A DNA stretch of 64,000 bases from Strigamia acuminata. Its lineage: Eukaryota > Arthropoda > Chilopoda > Geophilomorpha > Linotaeniidae. Positions 1 to 14,933 of the stretch are shown here, one piece after another. Each line of letters begins with the position of its first letter. Positions within the stretch are counted from its first letter, which is position 1. The stretch covers positions 19,370,427-19,434,426 of the forward strand of contig OX442315.1 in assembly GCA_949358305.1 (NCBI GenBank), given 5' to 3'. The notes under the pieces were generated by a model that ran no database searches, was not told where the DNA came from, and was given only the letters and a program-made list of their open reading frames with translations. The position numbers were made by a program, and so were the translations under genes.

Positions 1-3000
1 GCTAAGGATAAAGGAATCAGAGGATAGATAGACGGGTGTCAGTTAAGCATCCCCAAAAATCCTCCTTCCTGTTTCAATTTTAGGCTTTCTAGCCGCTTGG
101 CATAATGATTCAACAATGCAGTAAAATGCAGAACCAACAGCAAAAAAAAGCAGGAACTTGTCATACATAAATTTTTTGCAGGACAGACATAGAAAATGCA
201 GTACCTGGTCATCCTACGTTAATATAGAAGAAAAACATACGTGTGAATAGTAATAATGGATCTTGATTTGTAAAATAAACATCACGTAGCATTTATTCTA
301 CCATCGTTACAGACGACGGCCATTCGTTTTTGCATAGTAACTAGCAATAACAAAAGTCGCACTCTAGTGGCATAGTTTCAACTACACGCAAAACTAACAA
401 TACGAAACAAATGTGAAACTCATTTTACAATTTAATAAAAAGAAATAACGTACAACTTTGCAGTTGTATCTCCATTTGAAATGTAATCTCTTAGACATCT
501 CTTTGATAAATCAGCAGTATACGCTCGTATTCTCTTTAAAGTTAATTTACAACTGCAATTTGTTTCTACACTCAAACAAACATCATTGTTAATTGGTTTT
601 AAGAGATTTTGGACAGTTGAATCTAACGGATGTTTTCAAGAAACACTCAACAGCAAATAAAGTTTGCTGAAATATATTTACTGTTCTCCAAGATTAATTT
701 TCTGTTTATAAAAAAAAAATTAAAAAATTAAAAAAAAAAAACCTAACACTCATTACTCTTATAACACTGAAAAGACTATTTAATCTTTCCGTTGGGCTTT
801 TGTTCGAGGCAAACGTCCTTCGTTGATGATCGGAAGTGTGTGTGTGGCGAAGGCAGCAAATCATTTTTCTCTGTCAACCTAAAAACCGCTAAAGAAGAAC
901 CGCCGAAGACTGCATTGAAGCCTTGATGGAACTTACATGCACTCAAAGACGGCAAACTTGACTGCACAAACTCAAAAGTCTTCGATTCGTTTAATAGAAG
1001 GAAGGGGCCCGACTTACTAATGTTATCATTAAGAAACTACTTGCTTCGTCTACCCCTTTCGCCAACCCTCTGCACAACTTTATCAAACTCAATATCTCCA
1101 CCCTTAATGAGGCCCTCTTCACCTACCTAAATGGACGCCATGCCATTTAAATCGATTAAAATTTCCCTCTGGTGCTAGTTGCAACCACCTCAATCAACAA
1201 TTGTATCTACCCCCTTTTCCCTCGCAAACAAACTCATGTTTTCTCCTCATTCATCCGTACATCTTGTTTTAGTGACAACAAAAGCGTCCACCAAAATGTG
1301 GATTAGAGATTTAGCCTCGAAACGGCTCAAGTTGAATAAAGGTTTGCTTTACCCAATTTATTGTAGTAAATTGTCAGTACAAAGCCCGAAGCTTGATAGA
1401 TCATGAAGCAACGAAAGTGGACATAAGGAAAACAAGTGGTTTGCTCGCTTTCCTTTCCACAATTCGATCCAAATCGATGGATAAAGGGGCGCTTGTATCT
1501 TTTCTTTTTGCTCTAGCCAACCCGCTGCTACTACACCCACATCGGGAGGTGTGTATCGAATAGGGATGGGGTTCTACCGAGTGACTAATACAAGAGAGAT
1601 CCCAGCCATATCGATTGGCTTTGCCCAGGCTTACAAAATATGGGAAGCGAGTGTGGGGGAGGAATAGGGCGAAGGGAGGGGAGAGTGTAGAGGAAAGAGA
1701 AAAGGACGTAAATCAATCGATTCCATTAACAAACCCACACTCCTGCGAATTCTGCTTATAAAAACGCTAACCTCGTTACAACAAAGCTACAATATAAAAA
1801 CAAGTCGATCGAGATGGGATCACCCTTCACCATAATTTATAACGCCACCATCACTCAGATTCATCATCCATCTTGGGCCAAGACACAACAAGGAAAAAAT
1901 AGAAATAAAAAATGGATGAGCACGATCTTAGAGTAATACATTCACCTTCAGTGGAGGGAGACGTAGCGCAGAGGCCGAAAATTCAATACTAGCCGCCATG
2001 TTGCTCTTTATGTTGGTTCTCACCTGGCCACACCTCATTTGCTGACCTTCCAAAGTGACGAAATGGATGATTGCGAGTCGCCTGTACTGAGATAAATATT
2101 GGATTCGAAGTGTTAATGTTTTAAAGGCTCGGTCGTGTAGAATTCGTTACGGGTTCGTTGGCCTTGCAGCGGTGCCTGGAAACGCTGCCATCCAAGATGG
2201 CTGCCAACTGTTTTATTTTCTTCGCTACCGAGTTGATTCGCGGCAAAAAGTAAAAAAGAATTTCTAATATGTCACGTTTTATTTCATTTTATTTAACGTT
2301 TGTTTAATTTTAGAGAAAATAATTGAGGTTCTGAATGTATGGGATTAAACATTAGTCAAATGTAGAGAGTCGAGGGTAATGCAATAAAATGATGATTTAT
2401 GATTTTCAGCCTGGTTCCCACATTCAGTTTTGGCAAATTGTAAATTTGAAGAAAATTAAATTAAAAATTAAAAACGAAAAATTTGCAAAAATATAAAACA
2501 AACGTAAAACGAATATCAATAGAAAATAAATAAAAAAAAAACATTAATTCAATAAACGTAGCAAGTAATAATTGAATGATTAAAATACACATTAATAGAA
2601 TTGAAAAAATAAAATTAAAATGCCTCCCCTTTAGCATTAGATACTAATAAAAATCATCGAGTATTTAGACGTATAAGATCCCCTGTTTCCTTCTAAATGA
2701 GCGCCCAGGCACACCGCATGCACACGCCCCTGATCCAAATTAACTTTGATATGCCCAGCTGATATAAATGAAATTTAAATCCAAAAATTTAATTTTCCTG
2801 TCACTTGGCCGAGTTAGTTTAATGAAATTTTTGCCATTTGTTGCCAGCACGCTTCAGTATTACTAAAGGTGGCTAAGATAGATGGGAAGCTGCAACCGAG
2901 ATGATCAAACCTACATCTCAACCCTCTTTCTGGTCTCGTAGCAACGCGAAATGACGAGAAAGTGCCCAGAATACAAGGATGGCTTTAATTACACGCGCAC

Positions 3001-6000
3001 GCGCTCCCAGATTAAATCTCAACCCTTATTGGATCAATCGAATTCATGTGTGACTTCACTAAAGGAGAAAAAAAAATATCTTAAAAATTTTTGTGTGAAT
3101 ATGAATTGGGATAAAATGTCACTCGCTGAACCACAAGGTATGCATTTACTATCATATGCTACCGCTCAACCCCACTGTCGCACCTTTACAATTTATTACA
3201 TTCCGCCCATTCATTAAAGTCCACTCAAAAAGAGCAAAAGAAAGCATTAACATTTTATTTTTATTTAAAAAAAATATATGGTACCTAGTGGTATAAAAAT
3301 AAATATGACGACCTTCAATAGCAAAACCCATTATCGTATACATTTTTTGTTATATTTAAGGGTCCTAATTCAAACAAATGCATATTTTGATCACCTACGG
3401 CACGGATAAGAAAAAAATACCATTTTCGGAAAAAAAATTTCCTCTTGCAACTATAAAGTGCAATGTTATTCAGCATGAATTCAAACATTCATCACAAATG
3501 AAAATGTCAAGTTGAAGCAGACGAGTCGAGATGAAAGGAAGAGAATTTTGTGCATTTCAGTCGTCATTAATCATAAGAAAAGTAGATATACCTGATAAAC
3601 GACAATCGCTCATCTTATTATTATTAAAATCAAGTGAAATAAAATATATATAAAAAAAAAAGTCGTGTATGGTGTGATAAAACCAAACAATGAATTTCCG
3701 TGCCATTTATCAGCTTTTCTTTATCATCGGCCAATGCAATATGTTCCTAAAGCTAATCAACAGTACGTCGAGAAGCAAATCCCGTTCATCTGTCATCTTG
3801 GACCGAGGAGGGGCAAAGGGAATCCCAGTTCCTTGCTGCAGTCCTGATTGTCCTGAAGCGCGCGGGCGTGCTGGAGGGTTGTTGCAAGAGAAGTCACCAT
3901 CCTATAGCCGAGTCAGTCCGGCCAAAAGCCGTTAATTATCGAGTGTCGTGTGGACAACGGGAAGCTGTCGCTCAAGCCGCACTACAATAGCCATCCTCAA
4001 GGTTCGTCCAATAGGTGCAAGATAGATGCGGGCTCGTGATTAATGAAGGAGCAGTGCAACGAAACCCGACAAGGAAGATTCTTCCTCACCCCCGACCAGA
4101 CTAGCACCCTCTGTCCAATAACGAATGGCTTGGTACAAACATGAGTAGCGAGCACATAAGTCAATCCTTCTCAGGGACAGGACGCATGGCTAATCTTGCT
4201 TCGGACAACAACCTTCCCTCGCCCTTTCCTTCCTAAACTGACCAATGGCTTTTAAGCCGACTAAAAGAGATAAGATTTTTGCCTATTTGATTAATCAACT
4301 TTACTTTAATTTTTAAATTAAAACAAAATTTTTAGTACATTTTTCTACAATGAGAAATGTTTTCGCTTTAAGGATAAAAAATTGTTTTGGTTAAATTAGT
4401 TGCGAGATCGAATTGTGTCTCCTCATCTCCTCGTCCTTATCCGTTTACCAGTACTTCTCTCGAGCTCGAGGCAGGTCGTGTTGGGAATACGGACTTCGGT
4501 GGCGGCCGAAATGACCACGGGCCCTGTGTTCCTGCTCCTGGGGACGGGACCACGAACCATTCATCACAGTCTACCGGACAGGGCTCCAGCTTCAAACCCC
4601 CAGCGCACCACAAATCTCGTGTCTTAGACAAGGCACTTGCGCGCGCGCACACTCACAACGAGCTAACAACATACACACACCCACACATCCAGACAACAGA
4701 AAAGCGGAGAACTTTAATAAACTTATCACAAAACGATCGAAAATTGTATAAAATAATAATCTAGCGACTATATCATTACAAGATGACAGAAAAAGTGCAG
4801 AAAATATTCAATATTGGACAAAACAACGTCAACTTCAAGTTTAAAGTGCAAAGTTTATCCAAATAACTTAATTTTATTTAATAATTTAACCGCATTCTGC
4901 ATTCAATTAGTTTTTAATTTTCAATTTCTTTTTACTTTTTTAATTGAATGGATATTTAAAATCGGAATTCCCTTTTTCCAAATTTATAAACAACGTTTTT
5001 CAAATTCCCAGCACCGATTTAAATAAACATTAAAGAAATTAAATACAGGAAGTATCACACAATTAAAAAACAAATAGAAAACAAAACGAAAAACGTTAAC
5101 ACCACGAGTAAAAGTTAACAATATCAGAGTGGAAAATCTCTTTTGTCATACGATTCGTGCAGTGTCATGGGATTGCAATGTTTCCGTCGAGCAGATTTGT
5201 CGCCAACAGGTCAAGGGTCAGATCCCGAGGAAATGGAAGCCACCCACGCAACCCGCACGTCTGGAAATATTGCGTTAAGCATGCTCTGTTGTAATACAAC
5301 ACCATCAAAAGGTTGTCACAATGAAAAGACTCGGCCCTCAATCACTGCAAGAATGTTGATTTAACGCATGCACCAAATCATGCGTTACTCGCTTCAATAA
5401 GTCAAAGTTATTTTTTTCTCTTACCTTAAACCTAAATATATATAATTAAAATAAAAATTCATCGATTCCAAACTTTTATTGTCAAATTGAAATCAAATTA
5501 AAAAAAAAATTCGTTTCCAACATATTCTCCGCGTGCATTAAATCAGTTGAAAAGAAAAAAAAAGAAAAAAAAACAAGATTGGTCTTTCTCTCCATTCCCC
5601 TGGCTGCGGTTGGCTCTATCAACGTGATTGGCATTCTTCGGGGGCTGTGGCCAAAATTTTAAGCAGTCGTCCACGCAGAATAGATTGACTCGCAGTCCCC
5701 TTTTTCAGCGAGATGGGTCATTGAAAAACCCAAGAATGGCGCAAACATATCGATTCACGCGCCTTATTACATGGCAACAACAGCACATGCTGCACAACAA
5801 AATCAGTCGCCCGCGCTCTCAGCTCACTTGCAATGCCTCATCAAAGACTTTCGTTTGCCATTGGTAGATGGCGGCCTCTTTCAGTCGCCGACTGCTACAA
5901 CGCACTCTTGCGGCTAAAACCGTGCAACTGAGCAGAACTAAGCACAAAACCTTAAACAAATTGAAAATGATAACATTTTATGCTCAGAATTATTTTTGGT

Positions 6001-9000
6001 TTAAAAAAAAAATTGAAAAAAAAAAATTGAAACTTAGAAAAATAAAATTGAAAATAAATTTATAAAATTTTAAATTATGAACTTTACATTACATATTTAA
6101 CACGGAAATTGCAAACTTCAATTTACCGACCACTTGCATTTATCTGTCGCTAATATCAATTTTTTTTTTGAAGGATGTAGGGGGTGAAGAAAGAGGGTGT
6201 AGACGCGTTTGGTAGTTCCTCCTCCTCCTCCTCTATCCACATCGACGCTGCACACACGTTTCCAGTTTTCGTTTTTGCCCTTTCCTCCTTTTTTTTCCCT
6301 TTTTCTGTCTCAAAATAAATGGCTTGATGACTTATGTAATCAAGCGCAGTTGCAAAGCTCGCTCGCTCTTTTCGAAGACGGATGAGTACAAGAAGCGAGA
6401 AAAGTTCCCCCGATACATTCTTTACTGTCAAACGCTCTGGCCCAACTTTTATCTTAGTCTCGAATCTGTTCACTGTTGACACCCGCACCTACCTCTACAT
6501 TTCGATTGCACCACGTACAACTAGTCATTTGTTCCTGTCTTCAATCAAAAAAAGAAAGAACTCTTTGAAACCAATCAGACCATTTTCCTTTCTATTCAAT
6601 CCGAATCCTAGAAAACAACAACAGGAAACCAAGAGCTTTTTCTTCTTTTTTTCTTTTTTTTTTTAATAAAATGAGTAAAGATTTAAAAAAACAAAGAATG
6701 TATATTTAAAAAAGAATAAAAGTTTCCTTTCCATGAAAGCAAAAGATCATCCTCAGGGCCTGTCATGTGTCATCCATCTTTTGAAAATTTGTTCGGCAAA
6801 AAAATGAGTTTGATTTCTTTTTTCCTTTCTTTTTGTTAAGTTCAAGCATTGAAAAATATCATTAATCTATCAAACTTGTTGGGTTGAATACAAAACTCAC
6901 CTTAAAATTTACTTCTAAATGTAATTCTGCGCCAAATTTAATAATCTAATTGAATTTGTACGACTAATAAAATAAAATGTAAAAATTTTGCACCCAGAGC
7001 CCGTAAAATGTAGTAATTTAATCAATAAATACCTACAATTAATTTTTAATTAAATTTTTAACTAATATATGTACAATAACCTTACCAAAGCAATCGTGCA
7101 TGCTTATAACCTGTTTTAAAAATACTTTCCTTGAGGAATTTTGGCTCCCTCTTGATAGTCAGTATAAACTGCTTACTGCAGTTATAAAGTGTAATCTGAT
7201 AATTGAATTTGTAAGCAACACGTAGGAAGTGAGATAAGCGCAATAACCACAAACAAAACGGCAATTTAAATATATTTATGCTAATCTTTTTGGCATTTGG
7301 CTTGTTGCTACCAGACTATTAAAAAGCGCTAAAAGTCACTTGTAGATTCTAGGATCAACAGTTTTCCCATTGTCGAATAAATTACCTGAAACCCATTTTG
7401 AGTCAACTACAGTATTTATAGATTTATAAACAGATTGCGCTTTCACTCATCATCGTATCGCTCGACTCGATCTCGACAATTCTTTTTGCCAACCTGACGC
7501 ACGACAAACAGTTTGTAACTTCATAAATAACATTCAGTTTAAGAGAAAGAGGAGTAATTTATTACAAACTCCTGACATTAACAAGATGAGTGATAGCTTT
7601 CGTGCATTATCGGTTCCGCTTTTCCTGAACTCTAAACCAAATCGATAAAAATTTAGAAAAACAGAAAAATAACAAAACAACGGAAGACACCACGAAAACG
7701 ATTCTTTGAAAAATTTTAAAAAAAATTTTTTTTTTTTTTTAAATAAAAACGCCAAAACAACTTTTCAAACTGTTGATTAGTTGCTAGCTCTTTAAATTGA
7801 AACGTATTGTGTGGCTCACGACCTTCCTCACAGACGCCATGAATCAAAATTCAAAACCGAGGTGGTGGAGTCCTCGCCTTGATGTTTCAACACCCCTGTC
7901 TTATCAGCAAAAGTGGCTCGCCAGCAGCACTAGCGCCAAGATAGGTCTATCTATGTACCGTTTATAGCGTACCTAACAAACGACTTTTGACTCCTTTACT
8001 ATCAAACACCACATTTATAAACTTTACTTTTCATCTGACTAATCAAACACCACAACATTATTAATTTTAAAACCACCGGCAACACTCGTCCAACCCGATA
8101 ACAAAAAATTGAATCCAAACCAGCTGCGATGGGCAAACAACACAACATTAAACATAGAATGATACTGGCCCCAAAACACCATAAAATGAGTCTTAATCGA
8201 CACGACGACACATCTTTTATATAAATCATTGTTACAATGGTCAAGCGAATATTAAGGTCATGGCCGATGCGTGAACAAAGAAATATATATTGTATCGATC
8301 AGTAGCCGCCCCTTCGCAAATGATCATCAATGGACACAGGACCAAAGGGCAAAAAATGGTAGGCAGAGCACTAATAGCAAACTAATCGATGATCGTGTCA
8401 TTACGTGCTCGTCTTCGTGTGCCTTCACTTAGATCTCGTGTTTCCATGTCATGGGGTATGTTATTAGGCGCAAGAAAAATGGAAAATATCAGAGCAATGA
8501 AGTTGCACACAACCAGAATAAGTGTCATTGATCAACAAATCTAATGTAAATAATGCCACTGCCATGACAAAGCGGCACACAACGCTTTTTTCCCTCCACT
8601 TTCTTCCTTTCGCCGCCCTCTGCCTCCCTCTAATATTCTAATTCTGATGCCTCGAATTCCGGATGATTACAATTATTCTAACGGACTAATTTATTCCAAA
8701 GAGCATTGAACGAGTTTCTTTTGGCATTCTGCCATCTGGAGTAATAAGGGGCAAACTTTTCTTAAAGCAAAACCAACATTTCATTAAAAAAATAAAAATT
8801 TCAAACTTTTGACCATATATAACATTTTTTAAATTCACATTTATTTAATAGAAATAAATCGCGTTTCCGTATATTTAGGGTCGGTCAGAGGGTCTGACCG
8901 AGGATATCAGGAGTCACTTGGATACAAGAGGTCGGCGCTCGAACGGGTGGCCGTGGCGAGCAGAGACACGGCGTTGCCAAGGGCACCCGACCATTATGGC

Positions 9001-10600
9001 TTCTCCACCAGACGAGATGACGCCACCAGCGCCATTACCTAGTAACAAAGCTAATATCATCCACATTACAGCTTTACTCAACCACCTAAAAGACTTCGAT
9101 AAACCTCAATTTGATTTACTCTAAACTTACAAGTACCTACAACAAATCTAATTCAAATCCCCCTCCAAAATTAAGCCCAATAAATTAAAAGCTATAAATT
9201 AAATAGATGGCTTTTGTTGCACTTATTAATACCCAAAAAAGAAATTAAAAAAAACTATTAAACCGCGCAAGTATTTATCCGATGAGTGATTTGTTTATCG
9301 TGTTCTCAATAACGCGAATTGGTAGTAAAGAGACTAATGGGAATTGGAGTGTCGCGGACGAGGGAGATGCGCATTTGATCTCTCATCCAAGCAACAATCT
9401 GTTACCACATCCACCAACTTCCCGCGTACACAGACCTTTCCCTGAGCCAGGTGGATGGGGCGAAGGGATGGATGGATAGAAGGATGGATGGGGGTAGTCT
9501 TACAATAAATGGTAGCAGCGAATAAATAACTCGGTGTCTTGCCATCCGATATTGCCAGCCTTATGAGAACATAATGGCAATTAGCGCAATATGGTGCCTT
9601 TTAGTACCATCTTCTTCTGTAGACGGCCAACTTTAATTCAATGGTTGATGCGCGGGTAAACGAGCATTAAGGCTGAGCCTTCTAACGCTCTCTGTGCCTC
9701 CTGTTACTTTTTTTTTTTTGCTGCCTATTTTTTTCTTTTCCCGATTGTTTTTGTTTTGGCTCATCTCTTGTCAATTTTAGCTCGCAAAAATCGTTTATTT
9801 AGCAAACTCGTATATCTAAACGGGAGTCGAGTAATTGGAAATGGGGATAGCTACCAATTAATCGTCGCAAATAATCAAGCACATCAAACTTGAACAAGAA
9901 AAAAAATTGGAAGGAGAGTGAGGGGGCGGGGAGGGTGAAAATTGAACAAACTTTTCTTGTCAAAAGTTTTGCACATGCGTGTATAAGAGAAAACATGTTC
10001 TAAAAAGGGAAAAAAAGGAATATAAATGATACGTTCGCATTTGAATAAAATAAAAAATTTATACATGAGAAAACTGAATTTGAGTAATGGGAAATATACA
10101 AAATAAAAGTCAATACCATAATTATGTGCGCCCCTATATAATACTTCAAAGGAAAGCAGAAAACCATCTCCAATCGTCCATCAATGTGACGCAAGTCAGG
10201 AAGTTGAACCGTAGAAACAAAACTTTAATGTATAATGTATCGCCATTTTACGCAATCCATCATTCCTGCAAGTCGAAGAGAAACACACGAAAAAAAAAGA
10301 AAGAAAGAAAAAAAAAACTTACCGCGCACGCGCCAAAGTGTGCTCGCCAAAGAACACTGTACATGAAATATGAGGCACAGCGCAACGACGCACTATGTAG
10401 ATGACCAAAGTAGGTAAACATTTAAATATACGCATTTTGGTGTTCTTTCTAAGATAAAAATGTAGAACAAAAGATCTCCCCATTTGATGACCTTGAGTGC
10501 TCGCACTACAGAGGAAAACAAAAAGTTGTCCTCAATTTCCACAATACAAACCCATAAAACAAAACAGTACTAAAAATAGACCTAAAGTGTCATACTTGTT
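1..10600. other. Intergenic DNA left of ftz (probable Antp-ftz interval)
   Basis: AT-rich with frequent poly-A/T runs and no Hox exon or other recognisable gene. Somewhat GC-richer patches occur at about 1,950-2,220, 3,770-4,250, 4,390-4,640, 5,580-5,940 and 8,880-9,060. Frames there (up to 125 codons at 4387-4764) have low-complexity, unrecognised content. YY1/Pho-like ATGGCNGC motifs occur at 1,992, 2,192 and 5,865. A GGATGGAT-rich simple repeat is at about 9,451-9,495. Confidence 0.5.
7839..7941 (+). repeat. Diverged repeat, copy 1
   Basis: Shares an ordered series of blocks (ATGAAT, TCAAAACC, CTCGCCTT, CAACACC, CTCGCCA, GCGCCAAGA) with 11543-11634, same orientation. Family unknown. Confidence 0.45.
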
Positions 10601-11542
10601 GCCAATCCTTGTTTACTACCATCTAAACAAGATTTACAAGTTTAAAACTGTATTTATTATACTATCCATTCATTATACGACCTTAAGTTTCAATTATATG
10701 CCAATAGCTTGGTTTTTAGCTTGGCATTACCTTGGTGGGTGTGCAAAGTAACATTAGTTTAAAATACTGATAGATGTTCATTAAGTAACTTGGCTAAATC
10801 CCACCCTCAGTTGTGAGCTCAGGAAGCGAGATCCTAAGACATCTTTGCAATGTTTGATGGATTAGTGAAGGCGGGCTTAAGCCTCCCATATCTCATGTCG
10901 GTTACAAATGAAGCAAAGAAAAAAGTTTTTTTTTTTTTTTTATCTCAAATTCAAGATTGAAACAGTTCCACAAAAGATCAAAGTTTCTCCTGTTCAGGTC
11001 ACTGCTTCGTGCAAAATGAAATATATACTTTAAATTCTTTTAGCAGCGTGAGTATTGTATTGAACTTGCTTATTTCCTTTATCTGCTAGTTTCCTAACAT
11101 CACTTCATTTCCGTTTCATTTCACTCGCATAGTGAGGGACTGCATCCAAAGATAATTCGATTCGAAAATTGTTCGGCCTCAGCATTAGATACAAAAAAAA
11201 TTGATCCAACTTTTTTTCCTCTCCTCAAACTGTTTTCCTCTTTTCTTCAGAGCATTTACTTGAAAAGAAAAACACGAGTGAATTTTTTTTTTACCCCCAT
11301 CATTAGAACCCAGAAGCCCCAAACTCGTTACTTAAAATAAATTTCAAGGTGTTATTCAATGACAAACTTTCTAAAGTATGAATTCTTCCTAAACTTAACG
11401 TATGAAATGAAGTAAATGACATCAAAAATATATTAAAAATTTTTTTTTTTTAAATTGGTATTGTTTGACATAGTCTTGTAATGGACACCGGCAATAAATT
11501 TTAAAGAAACCTGACATATTCATCATACATCGGACCACCCAG

Positions 11543-11634
11543 AATGAATTCAAAACCAGTGGTAGAAATGTCTACTCGCCTTATCCCAACACCTTTTCAG
11601 CTCGCCAATACACCGAGCGGCGCTGGCGCCAAGA
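11543..11634 (+). repeat. Diverged repeat, copy 2
   Basis: Counterpart of the 7,839 copy, with block order preserved over about 90 bp. It may be an old mobile-element remnant or a duplicated regulatory module. Confidence 0.45.
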
Positions 11635-14600
11635 GGAAAGAATTTTCTCGTCTCGCTCGATAAGCCGCGCCATTCGTTAGCCGCACATTCGTAACAGTAT
11701 TAATTTTCAGTATCGCAGCTTGTCACTCAAAAATAACATTAAAAATCCCGCCGATTTATACAAAATGTTTACCAATATTTCATAAAACAATTAAAACGAC
11801 AAAATTCATTCATAAAATAATTTTTTTATGAGCAGCGCACAATGACTGCGTTACGATCAGCCAAGATGGTGGCTCGCACAGAAAAAACAACAACATTGTC
11901 ACGAGAGAAATCGAGAGAAGTATCAATATTAATTCCATCAAAACGTAAATAATTCCGAAATAAGATCGATATCCGTAACTGAACTCACCTCATCCGCAGA
12001 ATCTAGTGGACGGCGTGAATGTTGGCACCAGTTTTGGCGGTCGGAAGCCCCGAAGTGTAGAGCAGCAAAACGCCACTGTAATTACGGTCTTTGTTTACGA
12101 GCAGTCGAGAATGAGGCGGAGTAGTTACGGCTTGAGGGAGAGCGCTGCAACAAACTACCCTTCCCGTCACCCACCTTGAGAGTCAGGTGGTCGCAGCTGA
12201 GAAATATTTACAACCTTGTTTTGCTCGCCGCCTGCAAATGCCCAAACAGACCTTGTGTTTCATTCTGGCCAAACACAACATCGCCACCTCTTCTTTTGCT
12301 TGCCACGGTTATTCAATGCACACAACAAAGTCAAGAATGTCCAAATCCACGCATAGGCCAATAGTATTGGCCCCCCATTGGAGTTGAGCCTGTAAATGTG
12401 TTGCCATCAATTAGAGAAACCCCCTCCTCCACCTCCACTTCGTTGCACCTACCCTACTGTTCATGGTAACCTGTCATGCGTAGCATACACATGGTTTGTC
12501 AACCATTGTTTACACGGCTTCACCCACCCAAACACACACCTGCTTATAGATTAATCAAACAAAAAAACACATTATATTTTCTTTTATATACTCTTCTCAT
12601 CGAGTATTTTATATTTTATAATACTTTATATATAATGCATTTCCTTTGCACTTGGGAAAGAATACTTCCTTTCACTTTTCGTTTTTCTTCTCCTCAACAG
12701 GAAAAAAGTTGACAATAGAAGTGAAGGAGCAAAAGCCCTTATTAAGATTCTCCACCTCATATTTCAAGCCATTGTGAAGGTAATTAATCAACTTCAAGTC
12801 AGACTCATCCCTCTGCAACCGCACGTCCAGAAAACCAGTGTCTATATGCTTCCTATAAACTCGCTACGGTCTTTTTTCTTCTTTTTTTTTAAAAAAAAAA
12901 ATCACGAAGGAAAAATTTATCCATAAAATATTACACACGTGTTCGTGTAAAAAGATAAACATCCCGTTTTCCATCTGTCGTGTTCATATACGGTGACAAA
13001 TAATTAATTGCTATTTTCTTCACCATTTCCAAATGATTATACAAAGCCAAATTTTTTAAGATCCGTTTCGTTTTTTAATCCTATACACACATGTTTAATT
13101 TATTCAAGTAGTTCGATTCATTTATACATAAAAGAAATTTGAGTTCTCGAAACTTTTAAGTGGATTTTTTTGTGCACGCGCTAATGGAAATTGTCCGGCA
13201 TCAAGGGAGTTTCAATGTAAACAAACAACATGTTCAGTCACCCGTCACCATCTTTTCTCTTTGTTCAACCCACTGATGAATTACTTGTCTCCCAACAAAA
13301 AAAAAAGTTTTAAAAAAAAATTAAATTTTTTTAGAACAAATGTTCAAATGTCTTTGTCCTTTTTTTTCTTTGTTTTTTAACTCAATAAATCAAGATGTTA
13401 AAAAATTTAACTAAAACTAAAGCTGCAGTTTAATTTGTGATATTCAATTTTAATTAGTAAAGCCAAAAGCTATAATTTATGTTGTCAATCGCGTACACAC
13501 AGGAGCTTGCACGTAATTTCTTACTTGTCATTACGAGAGGGGTTGGATGAGCTGCCCTCCTCCTTAACAGTTAAGCTCTAATTACCCGGACCTATGGCTT
13601 ACACATCGGCCAGCAAAAGCAAAGTCACGGAAATAGACTTTTTCTAGTTGTTGCACAGACAGACATGATGGCGATCAGATGGAAGAAGATGACCTCGTTT
13701 CCTTCTGTCAACAAACCGCGTGTATCTTTAAAATGACATGTTTGAGATAAAATTATGTGCAATTCTTCTTTATTATTTACTTAGTCTAAGTACTTAGAAT
13801 CCCATTAAAATTGAATTGATGTAGAAAAGCAGACTTTTAAAAGGTGCCTCGACCACATTCCTTGGATTTCTTATCTAATCTTTGTATTTTTAAAGTAAAC
13901 AAGTAAAGAAAATCGAAGAACGTGCGAAAATAAAACCTTAAACTGGCCTCAAAAGCAGTGGCCCACATTTGTCTTGAAATATAGGCAACAAGGTCGGAGG
14001 TCAATTCAGTAAACGGGTCAAACCCCCAGTTATATTGCACATCTCAATACAACCGATCCTTGTTTACTGCTGCTGTGTGAATGCAATTCCTAAGGCTACG
14101 ACACTAAACTGCTAAGATAATGGAAAAACGTTTGCTTGTGAAGAATAGGATAGCCCTCCTACTGCTAACAACTGTCCGTCAACTCATCAGACGCCAGGAC
14201 CCCCGTCTGACCAACTTGAAACGTCAACAAAAATCAAAGATTAAAACAAAAAGATAAAATAAAGAAATAATTAAAAAGTAAATCCTAACATTTATGCAAG
14301 AATATTTTAATATCTAAAAAATAATGACATAAAAAATTTAAAAAATTAACCAATCCACATAAAATGTCAAAATTGGTGCTAAAATCATATGAAAGAGAGG
14401 AAAATCGAGTAAACTCGACCTAAAACTCGCATCTTTACTTGACATTTTGTAACAGATTCTTGAATGAGTTCTCTTGGATGAAAATTAACATTAATTCGGG
14501 TTCGATAATAGAAATTAAAGAGCAAAAACCTGAAACTTGTGGGAAGAATGTACGTACCACAAACATTGCATTTAAAGCCCATCAAACTGCAACAAGTTAT

Positions 14601-14831
14601 AAGTATATGTGCCACACATTTATATTTTTTTAAATTAAAGTTCTACAATTCTATCTATTTGTTGACCATTTCACACATGTTGGTCACTGATTCAACATCC
14701 ACATTTTCTCAAAGAGTTAGAAACGTTGAAAACAATCCACCATACTCAAAAGTCGCAATTAACATTTAATTATAATTTGGTTAATACGTACGGTGTACTG
14801 AAACTAATATATTTGAACTTTTGAAACCTTA

Positions 14832-14933
14832 CTAACCGCATTCGCAAAGTCATTTAAACTTGTTTATATTTTTCAAACCACTCTAGTTCAAAAAATAAAA
14901 ACACGTTTAAATGACTTCATGAATATGCCTACT
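14832..14933. mobile_element. Small inverted-repeat element related to the GTAGGCGC family (about 100 bp)
   Basis: The left end CTAACCGCATTCGCAAAGTC then ATTTAAACT matches the inverse of the right end GTAGGCATATTCATGAAGTC then ATTTAAACG. Both resemble the element ends at 51,394 and 52,458, so this is a diverged third locus of the same family. Confidence 0.55.

Noticed and set aside
4387-4764. 125-codon + strand frame left of ftz
   Set aside because: Low-complexity, no recognisable domain, begins without ATG; likely chance in a GC-richer patch.
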